DNA from: Fusobacteriales bacterium
GTDB lineage: Bacteria; Fusobacteriota; Fusobacteriia; Fusobacteriales; Leptotrichiaceae
Assembly (NCBI GenBank): GCA_031285605.1
Contig: JAITVW010000033.1
Coordinates: 1 to 27,858, forward strand
Length of the DNA: 27,858 bases
Direction: 5' to 3'
The notes beneath the pieces are model-generated. The model saw nothing but the letters and a program-made list of their open reading frames with translations. It was not told where the DNA came from and did not search any database. A program made the position numbers and the translations under genes. Positions within the stretch are counted from its first letter, which is position 1, and every line of letters begins with the position of its first letter. This document shows positions 1-10,216 of this stretch, one piece after another.

Positions 1-33
1 TGAAATGATTATACAGATAATGATTTTAAAAAA

Positions 34-62
34 TTGAAAAAAATGTCGTAATATTGTATAAT
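34..62 (+). promoter_or_regulatory. Promoter of ktrB-ktrA
   Basis: TTGAAA at 34-39 and TATAAT at 57-62 are separated by exactly 17 bases, a near-consensus housekeeping promoter. Transcription would begin near 69, about 30 bases before the ktrB start chosen here. Its position also rules out a TTG start at 62, which would overlap the -10 box. Confidence 0.75.
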
Positions 63-100
63 TGATAAGAAAAAAGTTTATGCTCGCGATGGAGGGACAA

Positions 101-1456
101 ATGTCGAGAAAAAAGAGTATATCCCCTTATTGGATATTACTTGACTCATTTTTGATAATAATATTGCTAGGAACAGTTCTTCTTACACTGCCGATATCCA
201 GTGCCACAGGAGAGAGGATACCGATAATAGACAGCCTGTTTACTACAACATCTGCTGTAGCTGTAACAGGACTTGTGGTAAATGATGTAAGTACAGCTTT
301 CAGTCTGTTTGGAAAAACAGTAATTATAATACTGATACAGCTTGGCGGTCTTGGAATAATGACTTTTTCATCAATAATAGTACTGTTTATATCAAAAAAA
401 ATAAGTTACCGTACAAAGAAGATAGTTCAGGAAGACCTTAATTACAACACTCTGTTTGATATACAGAAATATATAAAAAATGTAGTAAAAACAGTTTTAT
501 TTATAGAGTTTCTGGGTGCATTCTGTCTGTTTTTTACTTTTATAAAGAAATACAGCTTCTGGAAAGCGGTTTATTATTCTGTATTCCACTCGGTTTCGGC
601 CTTTTGTAATGCAGGATTTTCATTATTTTCCGATAATCTGGGAGGATACAGGTCAAATATATCGGTAAATATAGTCATATGCTCTTTGATTATTCTGGGA
701 GGTATAGGATTTGCCGCTTTGAATAATATACATCTTTATATAAAGAAAAAAATAAAACGGGACAAAAATAAAATAAGACTTAATCTTACCACAAAAATGG
801 CAGTATTAATGTCTGCTGTTTTAATAATAGCGGGAATTCTGGTGACATTTGCGGTAGAAGCAGATAATCCGGCTACATTACAGAATTTTTCAATGCATGA
901 CAAAATACTGGTGTCTTTATTCCAGAGTGTTACCACGAGAACTGCAGGATTCCAGACTATAGATCTGGCTCATATGAGAACAGCTACTTTGATTTCATAC
1001 ATTTTTCTTATGTATATGGGAGCTTCGCCGGGCTCTACAGGCGGCGGCATAAAAACTACGACAATAGGCGTAATAATACTGGGAGTCTACAGTACGCTGA
1101 CAAACAGGGAAGATATAGAAATAAAGAAAAAGAAAATAGTATGGGATGTATTTAACAAAGCAACATCCATAGTTTTTATTTCTTTGACATATATAATCTG
1201 TATAGTTTTTTTTCTGAGCCTTTTGGAGAAAAACAAAGGCTTTCTGGAACTGGTATTTGAAACAGTGTCAGCCTTTGGAACAGTGGGATTATCATTGAAT
1301 ATAACATCTGATCTGAGAAGTATATCAAAGCTGCTGATAGCGCTGACTATGTTCATAGGAAGAGTAGGGCCGCTCACAGTGGCAATGGCTTTATCGGCAC
1401 ACAGTAAAAGAAAAGGAGCTTATAAATATCCTGTGGAGGATGTGCAGGTAGGATAA
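101..1456 (+). CDS. ktrB: KtrB/TrkH-family potassium channel subunit
   Basis: Membrane pore subunit of a K+ uptake system (Trk/Ktr/HKT superfamily), 451 residues. Four P-loops, each with its filter glycine, are visible: near SAVAVTGLVV, SAFCNAGFSLF, TTRTAGFQT and SAFGTVGLS. The glycine-rich gate segment SPGSTGGGIKTTT lies in the third repeat, and hydrophobic helices run throughout. The ATG at 101 is chosen because GGAGGG at 91-96 sits just upstream, whereas an upstream in-frame TTG at 62 overlaps the promoter. The next gene, 15 bases downstream, encodes a single-RCK-unit regulator, which fits the KtrAB type (short TrkA-like partner) better than E. coli TrkHA. In known KtrB proteins transport is Na+-coupled or Na+-stimulated; that is inferred here from the family. 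Confidence 0.92.
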   Translation: MSRKKSISPYWILLDSFLIIILLGTVLLTLPISSATGERIPIIDSLFTTTSAVAVTGLVVNDVSTAFSLFGKTVIIILIQLGGLGIMTFSSIIVLFISKKISYRTKKIVQEDLNYNTLFDIQKYIKNVVKTVLFIEFLGAFCLFFTFIKKYSFWKAVYYSVFHSVSAFCNAGFSLFSDNLGGYRSNISVNIVICSLIILGGIGFAALNNIHLYIKKKIKRDKNKIRLNLTTKMAVLMSAVLIIAGILVTFAVEADNPATLQNFSMHDKILVSLFQSVTTRTAGFQTIDLAHMRTATLISYIFLMYMGASPGSTGGGIKTTTIGVIILGVYSTLTNREDIEIKKKKIVWDVFNKATSIVFISLTYIICIVFFLSLLEKNKGFLELVFETVSAFGTVGLSLNITSDLRSISKLLIALTMFIGRVGPLTVAMALSAHSKRKGAYKYPVEDVQVG

Positions 1457-1471
1457 ATTTTGGAGGTATAA

Positions 1472-2131
1472 ATGGCTAATTATTTAGTAGTAGGGTTAGG
1501 AAGGTTTGGAAGAAGCGTAGCCAGAACACTTTATGAAAATAATCAGGATGTTCTTGCAATAGATGATGATGAGGAAATAGTTCAGCAGGCTATTGACTCT
1601 GATTTGATAAGTGAGGCAATTGTGCTGGATGCAAGTGATGAAACAGCAATAAAAAATGTGATTAAAGATAATTTTGATGTGGCTTTTGTATGTATAGGAT
1701 CAAATATGCAGGCGAGTATTATGGTTACTCTGCTTTTGAAAGAAGCAGGAATACCCAAAATCATAGCTAAAGCACAAAGCAGGGCACAGGGAAAAGTACT
1801 TGAAAAAATCGGTGCCGACGAAGTAGTATATCCTGAGGAATTTATGGGGAAACGTACTGCGAACAAAATTTTGAGACCTACAATAGTGGAACATTTTAAG
1901 CTTTCCAATAAATATGCAGTGGTGGAGGTTCTTGCGCCAAAGAGTTTCAGTGATAAAACTCTGATACAGCTTGATGTAAGAAAAAAATACGGGATAAATA
2001 TAATTGGGATAAAGGATAAAAATAACGAAGTAAATATTTCACCGGCTCCTGATTCCATGATAAGAGAAGGTGATACGCTTATAGTAGTAGCAGACAATGA
2101 AAAATTAAATGAATTAAACAGAATAAAGTAG
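1472..2131 (+). CDS. ktrA: KtrA/TrkA-type RCK regulatory subunit of K+ uptake
   Basis: Cytoplasmic nucleotide-binding ring subunit that gates the KtrB pore. At 219 residues it has one N-terminal Rossmann domain (about 1-130) and one TrkA_C domain (about 140-219), the size of KtrA and half that of E. coli TrkA, which carries two such units. The dinucleotide-binding motif [10 protein letters not shown] lies near residues 6-15 and the acidic end of strand 2 is seen in VLAIDDDE. The C-terminal domain shows the usual pattern KYGINIIGI...[13 protein letters not shown] at 1462-1466 precedes the ATG by 5 bases. It is co-transcribed with ktrB, and mnmG follows 13 bases after its stop. Confidence 0.92.
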   Translation: MANYLVVGLGRFGRSVARTLYENNQDVLAIDDDEEIVQQAIDSDLISEAIVLDASDETAIKNVIKDNFDVAFVCIGSNMQASIMVTLLLKEAGIPKIIAKAQSRAQGKVLEKIGADEVVYPEEFMGKRTANKILRPTIVEHFKLSNKYAVVEVLAPKSFSDKTLIQLDVRKKYGINIIGIKDKNNEVNISPAPDSMIREGDTLIVVADNEKLNELNRIK

Positions 2132-2144
2132 TTTGGAGGAACAG

Positions 2145-4031
2145 ATGAGAGATTATGATGTTATTGTAGTGGGAGCAGGTCATGCAGGGTGTGAAGCGGC
2201 ACTGGCAAGTGCAAGACTGGGAATGAAAACTGCAATATTTACAATAACACTTGATAATATAGGAATGATGTCATGTAATCCGTCGCTTGGAGGACCTGCA
2301 AAAAGTCATCTTGTAAAAGAGATAGATGCTTTAGGCGGTGAAATGGCATGTAATATGGATAAGAGCTTTATACAGATGCGTATATTGAATACTAAAAAGG
2401 GGCCTGCGGTAAGATCACTGAGAGCTCAGGCAGACAGAAAAGTATACAGCAGAGAAATGAAGAAGACTGTGGAAAAACAGAAAAATCTTGATATAATACA
2501 GGATATAGTGACAGAATTAAAGACAGAAAACGGAAAAATTACTGGAATAAGCACAAAAACAGGACTTGAATTTGCTGCAAAGGCAGTAATTCTGGCAACA
2601 GGGACTTTTTTGAAAGGGCTCATGCATATAGGAGACAGAAAAATAAAAGGCGGACGTATGGGCGAGCTTTCAAGTGAAGAATTATCTGATTCTCTTGCAA
2701 AAGAAGGATTGAAAATCGGACGTTTTAAGACCGGGACACCTCCAAGAGTAGATATAAGAACAATAAATCTGGATATTCTGGAAGAACAGCCGGGAGAAAC
2801 AGAGAAATTATTAAAATTTTCTGCAAGGACAAAGGATGAGGATATAAAGGGCAGAAAGCAGATTTCATGCTATCTTACGAGAACAACACCGAATATACAC
2901 AGTATAATTTTGTCAAATCTGGATAAAGCTCCTATGTATAACGGTTCTATAGATAGTACCGGACCGAGATACTGTCCTTCAATAGAAGATAAAGTAGTAA
3001 AATTCAGCGGGAAAGACAGCCATCATTTATTTTTGGAGCCGGAAGGATTTGATACATCAGAAGTGTATATAAGCGGTCTTTCTACAAGCTTTCCTGCAGA
3101 AATGCAGCAGAAAATAGTGAATAATGTAATCGGACTTGAAAATGCACATATAATGAGATACGGTTATGCAGTGGAATATGATTATGTATATCCCGGCGGA
3201 TTAAAATATACTTTGGAATCAAGAATTGTTGAAAATTTGTATCTGGCAGGACAGATAAACGGAACAAGCGGTTATGAAGAGGCGGCAGCTCAGGGGCTTG
3301 TTGCAGGAGTAAATGCCGTACAGAAGCTTAAAAATAAAGAACCCCTTATATTAGACAGAGCGGATTCTTACATAGGAACCATGATAGATGATTTAATTAA
3401 TAAAGAAATAATGGAGCCATACAGAATGTTTACGGCAAGGTCGGAATACAGATTAATTTTGAGGGAAGATAACGCTGATTTGAGACTGGCAGAGACCGGT
3501 TATAAAATAGGTCTTGTAAGTGAAGAGGAATATAAAAAGACCATACATAAAAGAGAATCTGTAAAAAAAATTATAGAAATACTGGAAAATACCAAACTGG
3601 GAACAAGCAACGGAAGACTTGCCGAGATACTTGATAAATACGGAGATTCTTTAAAAAGCGGAACTACTCTTAAAGAAACTCTGAGACGTCCAAAGGTAAC
3701 TTATGATGACATAAAATATATAGCGGGAATAATGAACGATGTGCCTGATTTGTCTTATGACGAGGATATTGAATATCAGGCTGAGGTTCAGGTAAAATAT
3801 GAAGGTTATATACAAAAGTCATATCAGATAATAGAAAGACAAAAGAGACTTGAGGAAAAAATGATTCCGGAAAATTTTGACTATAACAGAATGCAGGGAA
3901 TAACAAGGGAAGCAAAGCAGAGGCTCAGCGAAAAAAGACCGCATAATATAGGGCAGGCCTCAAGAATAGCCGGGGTTACACCTGCGGATATTTCTGTTTT
4001 ACTAATGTATTTAGAAGGAGTGTTAAGCTGA
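2145..4031 (+). CDS. mnmG: tRNA U34 carboxymethylaminomethyl-modifying enzyme MnmG (GidA)
   Basis: FAD-dependent large subunit of the MnmE-MnmG complex, which installs the aminomethyl/carboxymethylaminomethyl group on wobble uridine 34 of certain tRNAs. The protein has 628 residues, against about 629 in E. coli. Visible are the FAD motif [11 protein letters not shown] at the N-terminus, the conserved [11 protein letters not shown] segment (Cys44), and Cys277 in [11 protein letters not shown], matching the two functional cysteines of the family. The C-terminal helical MnmE/tRNA-binding region ends in the typical [15 protein letters not shown]. The ATG at 2145 is preferred over the upstream in-frame TTG at 2133 because GGAGGA at 2135-2140 lies between them at proper spacing. 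rsmG follows one base after the stop. mnmE is not in the window. Confidence 0.97.
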   Translation: MRDYDVIVVGAGHAGCEAALASARLGMKTAIFTITLDNIGMMSCNPSLGGPAKSHLVKEIDALGGEMACNMDKSFIQMRILNTKKGPAVRSLRAQADRKVYSREMKKTVEKQKNLDIIQDIVTELKTENGKITGISTKTGLEFAAKAVILATGTFLKGLMHIGDRKIKGGRMGELSSEELSDSLAKEGLKIGRFKTGTPPRVDIRTINLDILEEQPGETEKLLKFSARTKDEDIKGRKQISCYLTRTTPNIHSIILSNLDKAPMYNGSIDSTGPRYCPSIEDKVVKFSGKDSHHLFLEPEGFDTSEVYISGLSTSFPAEMQQKIVNNVIGLENAHIMRYGYAVEYDYVYPGGLKYTLESRIVENLYLAGQINGTSGYEEAAAQGLVAGVNAVQKLKNKEPLILDRADSYIGTMIDDLINKEIMEPYRMFTARSEYRLILREDNADLRLAETGYKIGLVSEEEYKKTIHKRESVKKIIEILENTKLGTSNGRLAEILDKYGDSLKSGTTLKETLRRPKVTYDDIKYIAGIMNDVPDLSYDEDIEYQAEVQVKYEGYIQKSYQIIERQKRLEEKMIPENFDYNRMQGITREAKQRLSEKRPHNIGQASRIAGVTPADISVLLMYLEGVLS

Positions 4032-4032
4032 T

Positions 4033-4728
4033 ATGAAGGATTATTTTGAACAGCTTCTGAAAAAATCAAATATAAAGCTGGATAATTCTAAAGCAGATAT
4101 ATTGCTTAAATATCTCCGGCTGCTTACAGAAAAAAATAAAGTAATGAATCTTACGGCGATAAGGGAAGAAAAAGAGATACTGGAAAAGCATTTCATAGAT
4201 TCACTGCTTTTATCAGAATTATTTTTACATACAGATAAGAAAATCATAGATATAGGTACAGGAGCCGGTTTTCCCGGACTTGTGCTGGCAGTTGCATTTC
4301 CGGAAAAAGATTTTCTGCTTGTGGATTCAGTAAGAAAAAAAATATCTTTTATAGACGAAGCCGTAGAAAATCTGGGACTGGCAAATGTAAAGACAAGCTG
4401 TGAAAGAGCTGAAGATCTCGTAATAAACAGCCGGAGTTCTTTTGATCTGGGCTTGTGCCGCGGAGTGGCAAATCTCAGAATAATACTGGAGTATATGATA
4501 CCGTTCTTAAAAGTAAACGGAAGGTTTTTGCCTCAAAAATTAAATGAAAATGAATTGTCAGAATCTGAAAATGCATTAAAAATATTGAATTCCAAAATTT
4601 TACAAATTCACAAATTCAGACTTCCCGAATCAAATGATGAAAGAATAATAATAGAAATTCAAAAATTAAAAGAAATAAGCAGCCGATATCCAAGAAACAC
4701 AGGGATACCTGCTAAAAAACCATTATAG
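4033..4728 (+). CDS. rsmG: 16S rRNA m7G527 methyltransferase RsmG (GidB)
   Basis: SAM-dependent enzyme that methylates N7 of G527 in the 530 loop of 16S rRNA. Its 231 residues are typical for the family. The SAM-binding motif IIDIGTGAGFPGLVLAV is near residues 70-88, preceded by the conserved NLTAIREEKEILEKHFIDS. The C-terminus carries the family's basic YPRNTGIPAKKPL signature. The ATG lies 1 base after the mnmG stop, so translation is probably coupled. The mnmG-rsmG pair followed by a ParB-family gene is an arrangement often found near the chromosomal origin in low-GC bacteria, but dnaA or oriC is not visible here. Confidence 0.96.
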   Translation: MKDYFEQLLKKSNIKLDNSKADILLKYLRLLTEKNKVMNLTAIREEKEILEKHFIDSLLLSELFLHTDKKIIDIGTGAGFPGLVLAVAFPEKDFLLVDSVRKKISFIDEAVENLGLANVKTSCERAEDLVINSRSSFDLGLCRGVANLRIILEYMIPFLKVNGRFLPQKLNENELSESENALKILNSKILQIHKFRLPESNDERIIIEIQKLKEISSRYPRNTGIPAKKPL

Positions 4729-4737
4729 GGAGAGAAT

Positions 4738-5547
4738 ATGAAGCTCTTAAATCTGGATTCCGGAAAAATAATTTTAAATTCAAAGCAGCCCAGAAAAAAT
4801 TTTGATGATGAAAAACTTGAGGAACTTTCAAAATCTATAAAGGAATACGGAATAATACAGCCTATTGTTGTAAGAAAAATAGTATCGCTGAATAAGTATG
4901 AGATAATAGCAGGCGAGAGAAGATTTCGCGCTTCGCAGATGGCAGGACTTAGTAAAATACCTGTAATAGAAATAGTAAGTGATAATATAAAAAGTTTTGA
5001 AATTGCTGTTTTGGAAAATGTACAGAGAGAAAATCTGAATTCCATAGAAGAAGCAGAGGCTTATAATAATTTAATTGAAGTGTATAATTATACTCAGGAG
5101 GAACTCGCTGAAAAATTAGGAAAAACAAGATCGGCGATATCAAATAAGCTTCGTCTTCTGCATCTTCCGGAAAAAGTGAAGCAAATGGTAAGAGAAAACA
5201 GACTTTCTTACGGACAGGCCAGAACACTTCTGGCTTTTAAGGATAATACACAGATAGAGGAACTTTCCGATAAAATTGTAAAAAAACAATATTCAGTGCG
5301 GGAATTGGAATTAATGGCGAAAAAGAGCCAAAAAAAAGATAAAACACTTAAAAACAGGAAATCAGAGTCTGTTTTTGAAGGAAGCTCCGATGAAATGGAA
5401 TATTTAAAAAGTAAATTGATAGAATTTTTTGAATCAAAAGTAGAAATTAAACTGTTAAATAAAAATAAAGGAAAACTTGAAATAGAGTTTTATGGTTATG
5501 AAGATCTCGAAAGGATTCTGAATATTTTAAAGCTTGATTTAGAGTAA
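4738..5547 (+). CDS. parB: ParB/Noc-family DNA-binding CTPase
   Basis: A 269-residue chromosome-partitioning-type protein. The N-terminal ParB domain has QPRKNFDDEKLEELSKSI, the CTP-binding motif AGERRFRA and the ENVQRENLN motif. A central helix-turn-helix follows (about 115-150: QEELAEKLGKTRSAISNKLR), and the C-terminal dimerisation region is lysine-rich. Members bind parS-like sites and slide as CTP clamps. The position right after rsmG is that of noc in Bacillus, but the amphipathic membrane-targeting N-terminus of Noc is absent, since the protein begins directly at the ParB domain. No parA/soj lies on either side. RsmG and ParB are 9 bases apart, so they share a transcript. Assignment as ParB versus Noc is not certain. 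Confidence 0.85.
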   Translation: MKLLNLDSGKIILNSKQPRKNFDDEKLEELSKSIKEYGIIQPIVVRKIVSLNKYEIIAGERRFRASQMAGLSKIPVIEIVSDNIKSFEIAVLENVQRENLNSIEEAEAYNNLIEVYNYTQEELAEKLGKTRSAISNKLRLLHLPEKVKQMVRENRLSYGQARTLLAFKDNTQIEELSDKIVKKQYSVRELELMAKKSQKKDKTLKNRKSESVFEGSSDEMEYLKSKLIEFFESKVEIKLLNKNKGKLEIEFYGYEDLERILNILKLDLE

Positions 5548-5693
5548 CTTTCCATTCATAGTCAGTCAAATACAGCTGTCTGATTACCGCATACTTCGGG
5601 GTAGTGTGATATAAAGCTTTGTTTAACTAAGAGCAACCAGAATATAAAACTACAGTAAAAATAAAATCAAAAAAACGGAGGGAGAAAATAATC

Positions 5694-8600
5694 ATGAAAT
5701 ATCTTAAGAAAACAATAGCAGTATTTATTCTCCTTTTGATGGTTATAACCGGAGCAGTCACATATATTAACAGTAAATTGTTCAGCAAAGATATTCAGAG
5801 TATTATAAAAAGCCTTAATCTTGATATAAAAGTAGGAGATGCGAAGTTTGTCGGCTATGGTAAAATAAAAGTTACGGGACTGGTTCTTTACGATAAAGAG
5901 AAAAGACCTGCAATTGAAGCAGATGAAGGTTACATATACATTAATCCGTTTAGTATATCCAGAGTCAGAAAGATAGATGTGTATTCTCCAAATGTAATTC
6001 TGGAGAAGCAGGACGGCATGAAATTTAACATTGTGGAGATGTTTTCAGGAGAATCCGATAAGATAGACAGAACTTCAAGGATAGGCAGGATTAATTTTTA
6101 TAATGCAAAACTGGACTACAGGGATACTTCATACAAAAAACTTATACGGAAAAATCTTGATAATGTAAACGGATATGTAAATTTTAGTAAAGCTAAAGGC
6201 ATATCCCTTGAAGCCGCAGGAAATAATAATAATGAAAAAATAGGAGTGGTACTGAAAATATTTCCTTCCCAAAAAAGATCGCCGGAAGTTTTTTTGCAGA
6301 GAAAGGCAATCCGTGAAAGTAAAATATATTTTGAGCTGAATTTTGATAAATTCGGAATATTTCCCGAGGCAGTACAATATGTTCCGTTTGAAGGACTGGA
6401 AGTTTATGACGGAAAAATTTCGGGAAGTCTGAAAATGGAACTTAATAAAAAGTTTTCGGGAAATCTGAATATTGAAAATGGTACGGTAAAATATGCAGAT
6501 TATGATGAAATCTTGAAGAATGTAAATGCTGATGTGGTATTAAAAGATAATAATGTGGATATAGCAACAGGAGCAGAGCTTAACGGAGGAAAGCTCGGTC
6601 TTGGTATAAAGTTTCTGGAAAAGACAAAAACAGTTAAGCTGGTAATAAAATCAGATAATATGGATTATTCAGACATCAGAAAATATAAGCTTGTAAAGGA
6701 TCAGAATATAGAAGCTTTTGGAAAAATAACAGGGACTTTTAATGCAAATCTGGATTTAGACAAAAAGATATATGAATTTAACGGCTTTTTATCTTCGCCG
6801 GATCTGCGGTACAGCGGTTATAATTTTAGAAATCTGAAAACTAATCTGGTTTATGATAAAAACAGCATTTTGACACTGAGTAATATAAGCTTCGGCTTTA
6901 ATGAAACTATATCCGGTGTGCGTATAGCAGCAGATGCAAAAGCTTTGTTTTCATATAATACAAAGCTGAAAGCAGGAAGCGGTACATATGAACTGAATAA
7001 TAAAGGATCTGATTTCAGTATAAAGAAAATAAACGGAAATTTTGAAACAGATAAAAATAATGTGGTAAGAAGTGACTTTTTCTCTGAAGAAGCTGATGGA
7101 AATTTCGCTTTTGACACAAAAAATAAATTATTAGAAATAAATACAGGAGGAAAACAGTATTTTGACCTGAAATACGGAGAGAACAAATTTACATTAAAAC
7201 CCGTGATACGAAATCTGAAAATCAATCTGGATAAATTTCTTCTGGTTTCGGGATCTGCTGATATAGATATAGCGAAAAACAAATATTTTGATACGGCAAG
7301 AGTGTCGGCAATAGTAAAAAACGGGAATTTTGATGTAAATGCAGCTGCAGCTGTAAGCGGACAGAGTATAAGAGCGGCAGGGACTATTGACAGTAAATTT
7401 AATCACAGATACAAAGTAAGCGGTTCAAATGTAAGAATAAAGCCGCTTCTTGACAGATTCGGCATAAAAATTGCCGGAATGGAACAATCGAATCTGGTAA
7501 CTGATTTTAATGCTGATATATACGGCAGCAGCGGGAAGTTAAAAGGAGACTTTAATATTGCCAGTCAAAGAGGAAAATACTTTGCAGAATATGAGAAATT
7601 AAATGTAAGCGGAAATATAGAAGACCTTCTTGAGGGAAGATTCCGGGCAAAGGTAAATGCGGGGGAAATATGGCTGAATTATCAGCGTTTCAAGAACCTC
7701 AGCGGAGATGTGAAATATGAAAATAATGTTATTACACTGACTAATTTTAAAAATGAAGATTTAAATGCCGATGTATCATTTAACATAAAGGATCAATATG
7801 TTAATCTTAATGCACAGATAAACAATTATGTGCTTTATAACGTAAGCAGACCTGAGTTTAATCTGAAACTGCTGAAACTTGATGTAAATCTCAGCGGAAA
7901 TGTAAATTCACTTAATGGTTCTATGTTTATAAGTCCGTCGACGGTAACGATAGATAACAGATACAGCGGAGAGCTAAAGGGTAATATAGATGTGAGAAAC
8001 AGTGTTTTGATTCTGGATCAGCTTGCATGGAGAAAAAATACGCTAAAGGGAACATACAATCTAAATACACAGACAGCTGATGTTTATGTACATATAGATG
8101 AGGAGAAGCTTGAAGAATTATACGGCATGGATAATATTATTGTTTCTCTGAACAGTGATCTGAGACTTCAGGGAAGACTTGATGATTTCACCATAACAGG
8201 GGATATTAATATAGGGCATATACAGTATGGGGATATAAAACTTCCAGCAGTGGAATCCGTCGTAGCTTATAAAAACGGTGATATAAAAAGTATTCTTAAA
8301 AAGGGCAGCCTTGAGGTAACAAAATTTATACTGAGGGGTGAAGAAGGAGAAGAAATACTTCATACAAGTACGAAAATAGAGGATTTGTCAACATCACAGC
8401 TGGATTTTGTACTTAATGATAAAAAATTGGATCTGACTTCCATAAAAGGATTTAAAGAAAAAGGCTATACCGGAATTATAAATTATTCACTTATTTTAAG
8501 AGGAAATATAGATGATTTCTTTGTGGATATAAAAGCCAAGAGTGATAATTTCAGTGTATCGGGATTTAGTTTTAATAATTTGTCAATAGATGCACAGATC

Positions 8601-10202
8601 AATAATAAGGGTCTGAACATAGGACAGTTATATCTGGAATATGAAAATAATCCGCTTCTGGTAAATGGTTATGTAACATTCACGCCGATAGATTATAATA
8701 TAAATGTTTTTGCCGAAAACTTTAATCTTGATTTCTTAAAGGCAGGAAACGGAATGAAAGATGCAGGCGGAATAGCGAATCTGGATGTAACATTTACACC
8801 TGAAAATACATCGGGGATTATCGAACTTCAAAATTTTGTATTTAAAGATCAAAAGGGAAATGTGGATATATCTGAATTAAATGCTAATATAGATATCAAT
8901 AACAGAAAACTGGCAGTTAATAATTTTAGCGGGAATTATAACGGAGGAACTGTTAATATATCAGGTAATCTGGATGTGCCGGGACTTGCTGCTGATTTTG
9001 CAGATAGTAAAAAGCTGGATCTGGGTGATTTTGATCTAAGAATAATACTGGATAAAACAAATATTAAGTATGGAAGAACATTTGACGGTATACTGTCAGC
9101 AGATTTGTCATTTACTGAGAAAGAGCTTTTGGGATCTGTAATTGTGGATAAGGGTAAGATTGCCGATATATCTCAGTTTATAGGTGAGAAAAAAGAAGAA
9201 GAAACTTCCGGAAAGAAAAAGGAAAAGTCTGTAATTGACGGATTGCAGAGTGAAATAGCAGATATCATAATGGGACAGTATTCTGCCAATATAAGAATAA
9301 ATATAATGAAAGGAATTGATCTGGAAATACCAAGTGTAAGTCTTGTAAGAAATATAAGAGGTGTCCTGAAAGGTGAAGGAGTAATAATGCTTAACTCCGG
9401 AAATATCTCAGCATCCGGAGATTTCTACGTGACAAAGGGTAAATTTATTTTAAGCGACAGAAATTTTGTTCTGGATCAGGCAGAGTTTTATTACGGCAGC
9501 GGTGGTTTCTCAGGATCAGAAATAGGAAATCCTTTTGTAGTGGTACTTGCTACCACAAATATAAATAATGATCAGATAAGTGTAAGTATTAGCGGTAACT
9601 TAAGCGAACCTCAAATTAAGTTTAATTCAAGTTTAGGATTGAGTCAAGAACAAATATTGGCATTATTGATTTTTGATGCCAGAACTGCCGGAAACAGTGA
9701 ATTTGAATCAAGGGATCAAAATCAGCAGTTAGGAAATCTTGCAGATCCTATATTAAATCAATTGATTTTTGGTTCTGTAATTGGTACAATAGAAGAAACT
9801 TTTGGATTATCTGCAGTATCTTTGAGAACAAATGTACAAACTCAGAGTACGGATAAAAATGCAAATGGTCAGGATTTTGGAGCAACAATAGCACCATCTA
9901 TATATATTCAAGATAATCTGTATAAAGACAGATTATACTGGAATGTTGAATTAGGTTATGGAGAAGAAAGCACAGCAAGTGCCGGATTAGATTATAATTT
10001 CTGGATTACTTATAAGGTAAGCGAAAAATTTGGAGTAAACTTAGGATTACAAAATTTAAGAGGAAATGACAGCCTTGTAGATAAGACGGACTATTATCTG
10101 GGTGTGGAATTTTCCACAAGGTTTCATACTTTTGGAGATTTTTTAAAGAGTCTCAGAAAACCTAAACTGGAAGTTATTCCTGAACAGGATAAACTAAAAT
10201 GA
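5694..10202 (+). CDS. tamB: TamB-like (DUF490) AsmA-family intermembrane protein
   Basis: Large inner-membrane-anchored protein, 1502 residues (E. coli TamB about 1259). One N-terminal membrane helix (about residues 5-25) is followed by a very long periplasmic part of beta-strand repeats (recurring NLxISGNLxxxxG-like patterns), expected to form the hydrophobic-grooved bridge across the periplasm. The conserved TamB C-terminal domain occupies roughly the last 350 residues. A lysine/glutamate-rich insert lies near residues 1164-1180 (KKEEETSGKKKEKS). Family members act in phospholipid transport to the outer membrane and in outer-membrane protein assembly. GGAGGGAG at 5677-5684 supports the start. 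The stop overlaps the region of the bamA start, and this TamB-BamA coupling is common in bacteria lacking TamA. Leucine codon use changes sharply in the last ~160 codons. Confidence 0.9.
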   Translation: MKYLKKTIAVFILLLMVITGAVTYINSKLFSKDIQSIIKSLNLDIKVGDAKFVGYGKIKVTGLVLYDKEKRPAIEADEGYIYINPFSISRVRKIDVYSPNVILEKQDGMKFNIVEMFSGESDKIDRTSRIGRINFYNAKLDYRDTSYKKLIRKNLDNVNGYVNFSKAKGISLEAAGNNNNEKIGVVLKIFPSQKRSPEVFLQRKAIRESKIYFELNFDKFGIFPEAVQYVPFEGLEVYDGKISGSLKMELNKKFSGNLNIENGTVKYADYDEILKNVNADVVLKDNNVDIATGAELNGGKLGLGIKFLEKTKTVKLVIKSDNMDYSDIRKYKLVKDQNIEAFGKITGTFNANLDLDKKIYEFNGFLSSPDLRYSGYNFRNLKTNLVYDKNSILTLSNISFGFNETISGVRIAADAKALFSYNTKLKAGSGTYELNNKGSDFSIKKINGNFETDKNNVVRSDFFSEEADGNFAFDTKNKLLEINTGGKQYFDLKYGENKFTLKPVIRNLKINLDKFLLVSGSADIDIAKNKYFDTARVSAIVKNGNFDVNAAAAVSGQSIRAAGTIDSKFNHRYKVSGSNVRIKPLLDRFGIKIAGMEQSNLVTDFNADIYGSSGKLKGDFNIASQRGKYFAEYEKLNVSGNIEDLLEGRFRAKVNAGEIWLNYQRFKNLSGDVKYENNVITLTNFKNEDLNADVSFNIKDQYVNLNAQINNYVLYNVSRPEFNLKLLKLDVNLSGNVNSLNGSMFISPSTVTIDNRYSGELKGNIDVRNSVLILDQLAWRKNTLKGTYNLNTQTADVYVHIDEEKLEELYGMDNIIVSLNSDLRLQGRLDDFTITGDINIGHIQYGDIKLPAVESVVAYKNGDIKSILKKGSLEVTKFILRGEEGEEILHTSTKIEDLSTSQLDFVLNDKKLDLTSIKGFKEKGYTGIINYSLILRGNIDDFFVDIKAKSDNFSVSGFSFNNLSIDAQINNKGLNIGQLYLEYENNPLLVNGYVTFTPIDYNINVFAENFNLDFLKAGNGMKDAGGIANLDVTFTPENTSGIIELQNFVFKDQKGNVDISELNANIDINNRKLAVNNFSGNYNGGTVNISGNLDVPGLAADFADSKKLDLGDFDLRIILDKTNIKYGRTFDGILSADLSFTEKELLGSVIVDKGKIADISQFIGEKKEEETSGKKKEKSVIDGLQSEIADIIMGQYSANIRINIMKGIDLEIPSVSLVRNIRGVLKGEGVIMLNSGNISASGDFYVTKGKFILSDRNFVLDQAEFYYGSGGFSGSEIGNPFVVVLATTNINNDQISVSISGNLSEPQIKFNSSLGLSQEQILALLIFDARTAGNSEFESRDQNQQLGNLADPILNQLIFGSVIGTIEETFGLSAVSLRTNVQTQSTDKNANGQDFGATIAPSIYIQDNLYKDRLYWNVELGYGEESTASAGLDYNFWITYKVSEKFGVNLGLQNLRGNDSLVDKTDYYLGVEFSTRFHTFGDFLKSLRKPKLEVIPEQDKLK

Positions 10203-10216
10203 ATTTGGAGGTAATT

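Noticed and set aside
62..100. TTG start giving a 13-residue longer KtrB
   Set aside because: It overlaps the -10 box of a strong promoter and has no RBS; the ATG at 101 has GGAGGG.
1582..2097. 171-codon minus-strand frame opposite ktrA
   Set aside because: A shadow of a conserved gene; its protein has no recognisable pattern.
5548..5693. Possible small RNA or riboswitch between parB and tamB
   Set aside because: Only a weak bulged hairpin (CATAC/GTAGTG) and short inverted repeats are visible; no known riboswitch core is present.
6357..6368. ATTTCCCG-like half of a Noc-binding site inside tamB
   Set aside because: Only half of the palindrome matches, as expected by chance; no full parS or NBS was seen in the window.
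10199..10216. ATG start of BamA overlapping the tamB stop
   Set aside because: The GGAGG at 10207-10211 lies downstream of it and serves the ATG at 10217, which also gives a cleaner signal peptide.
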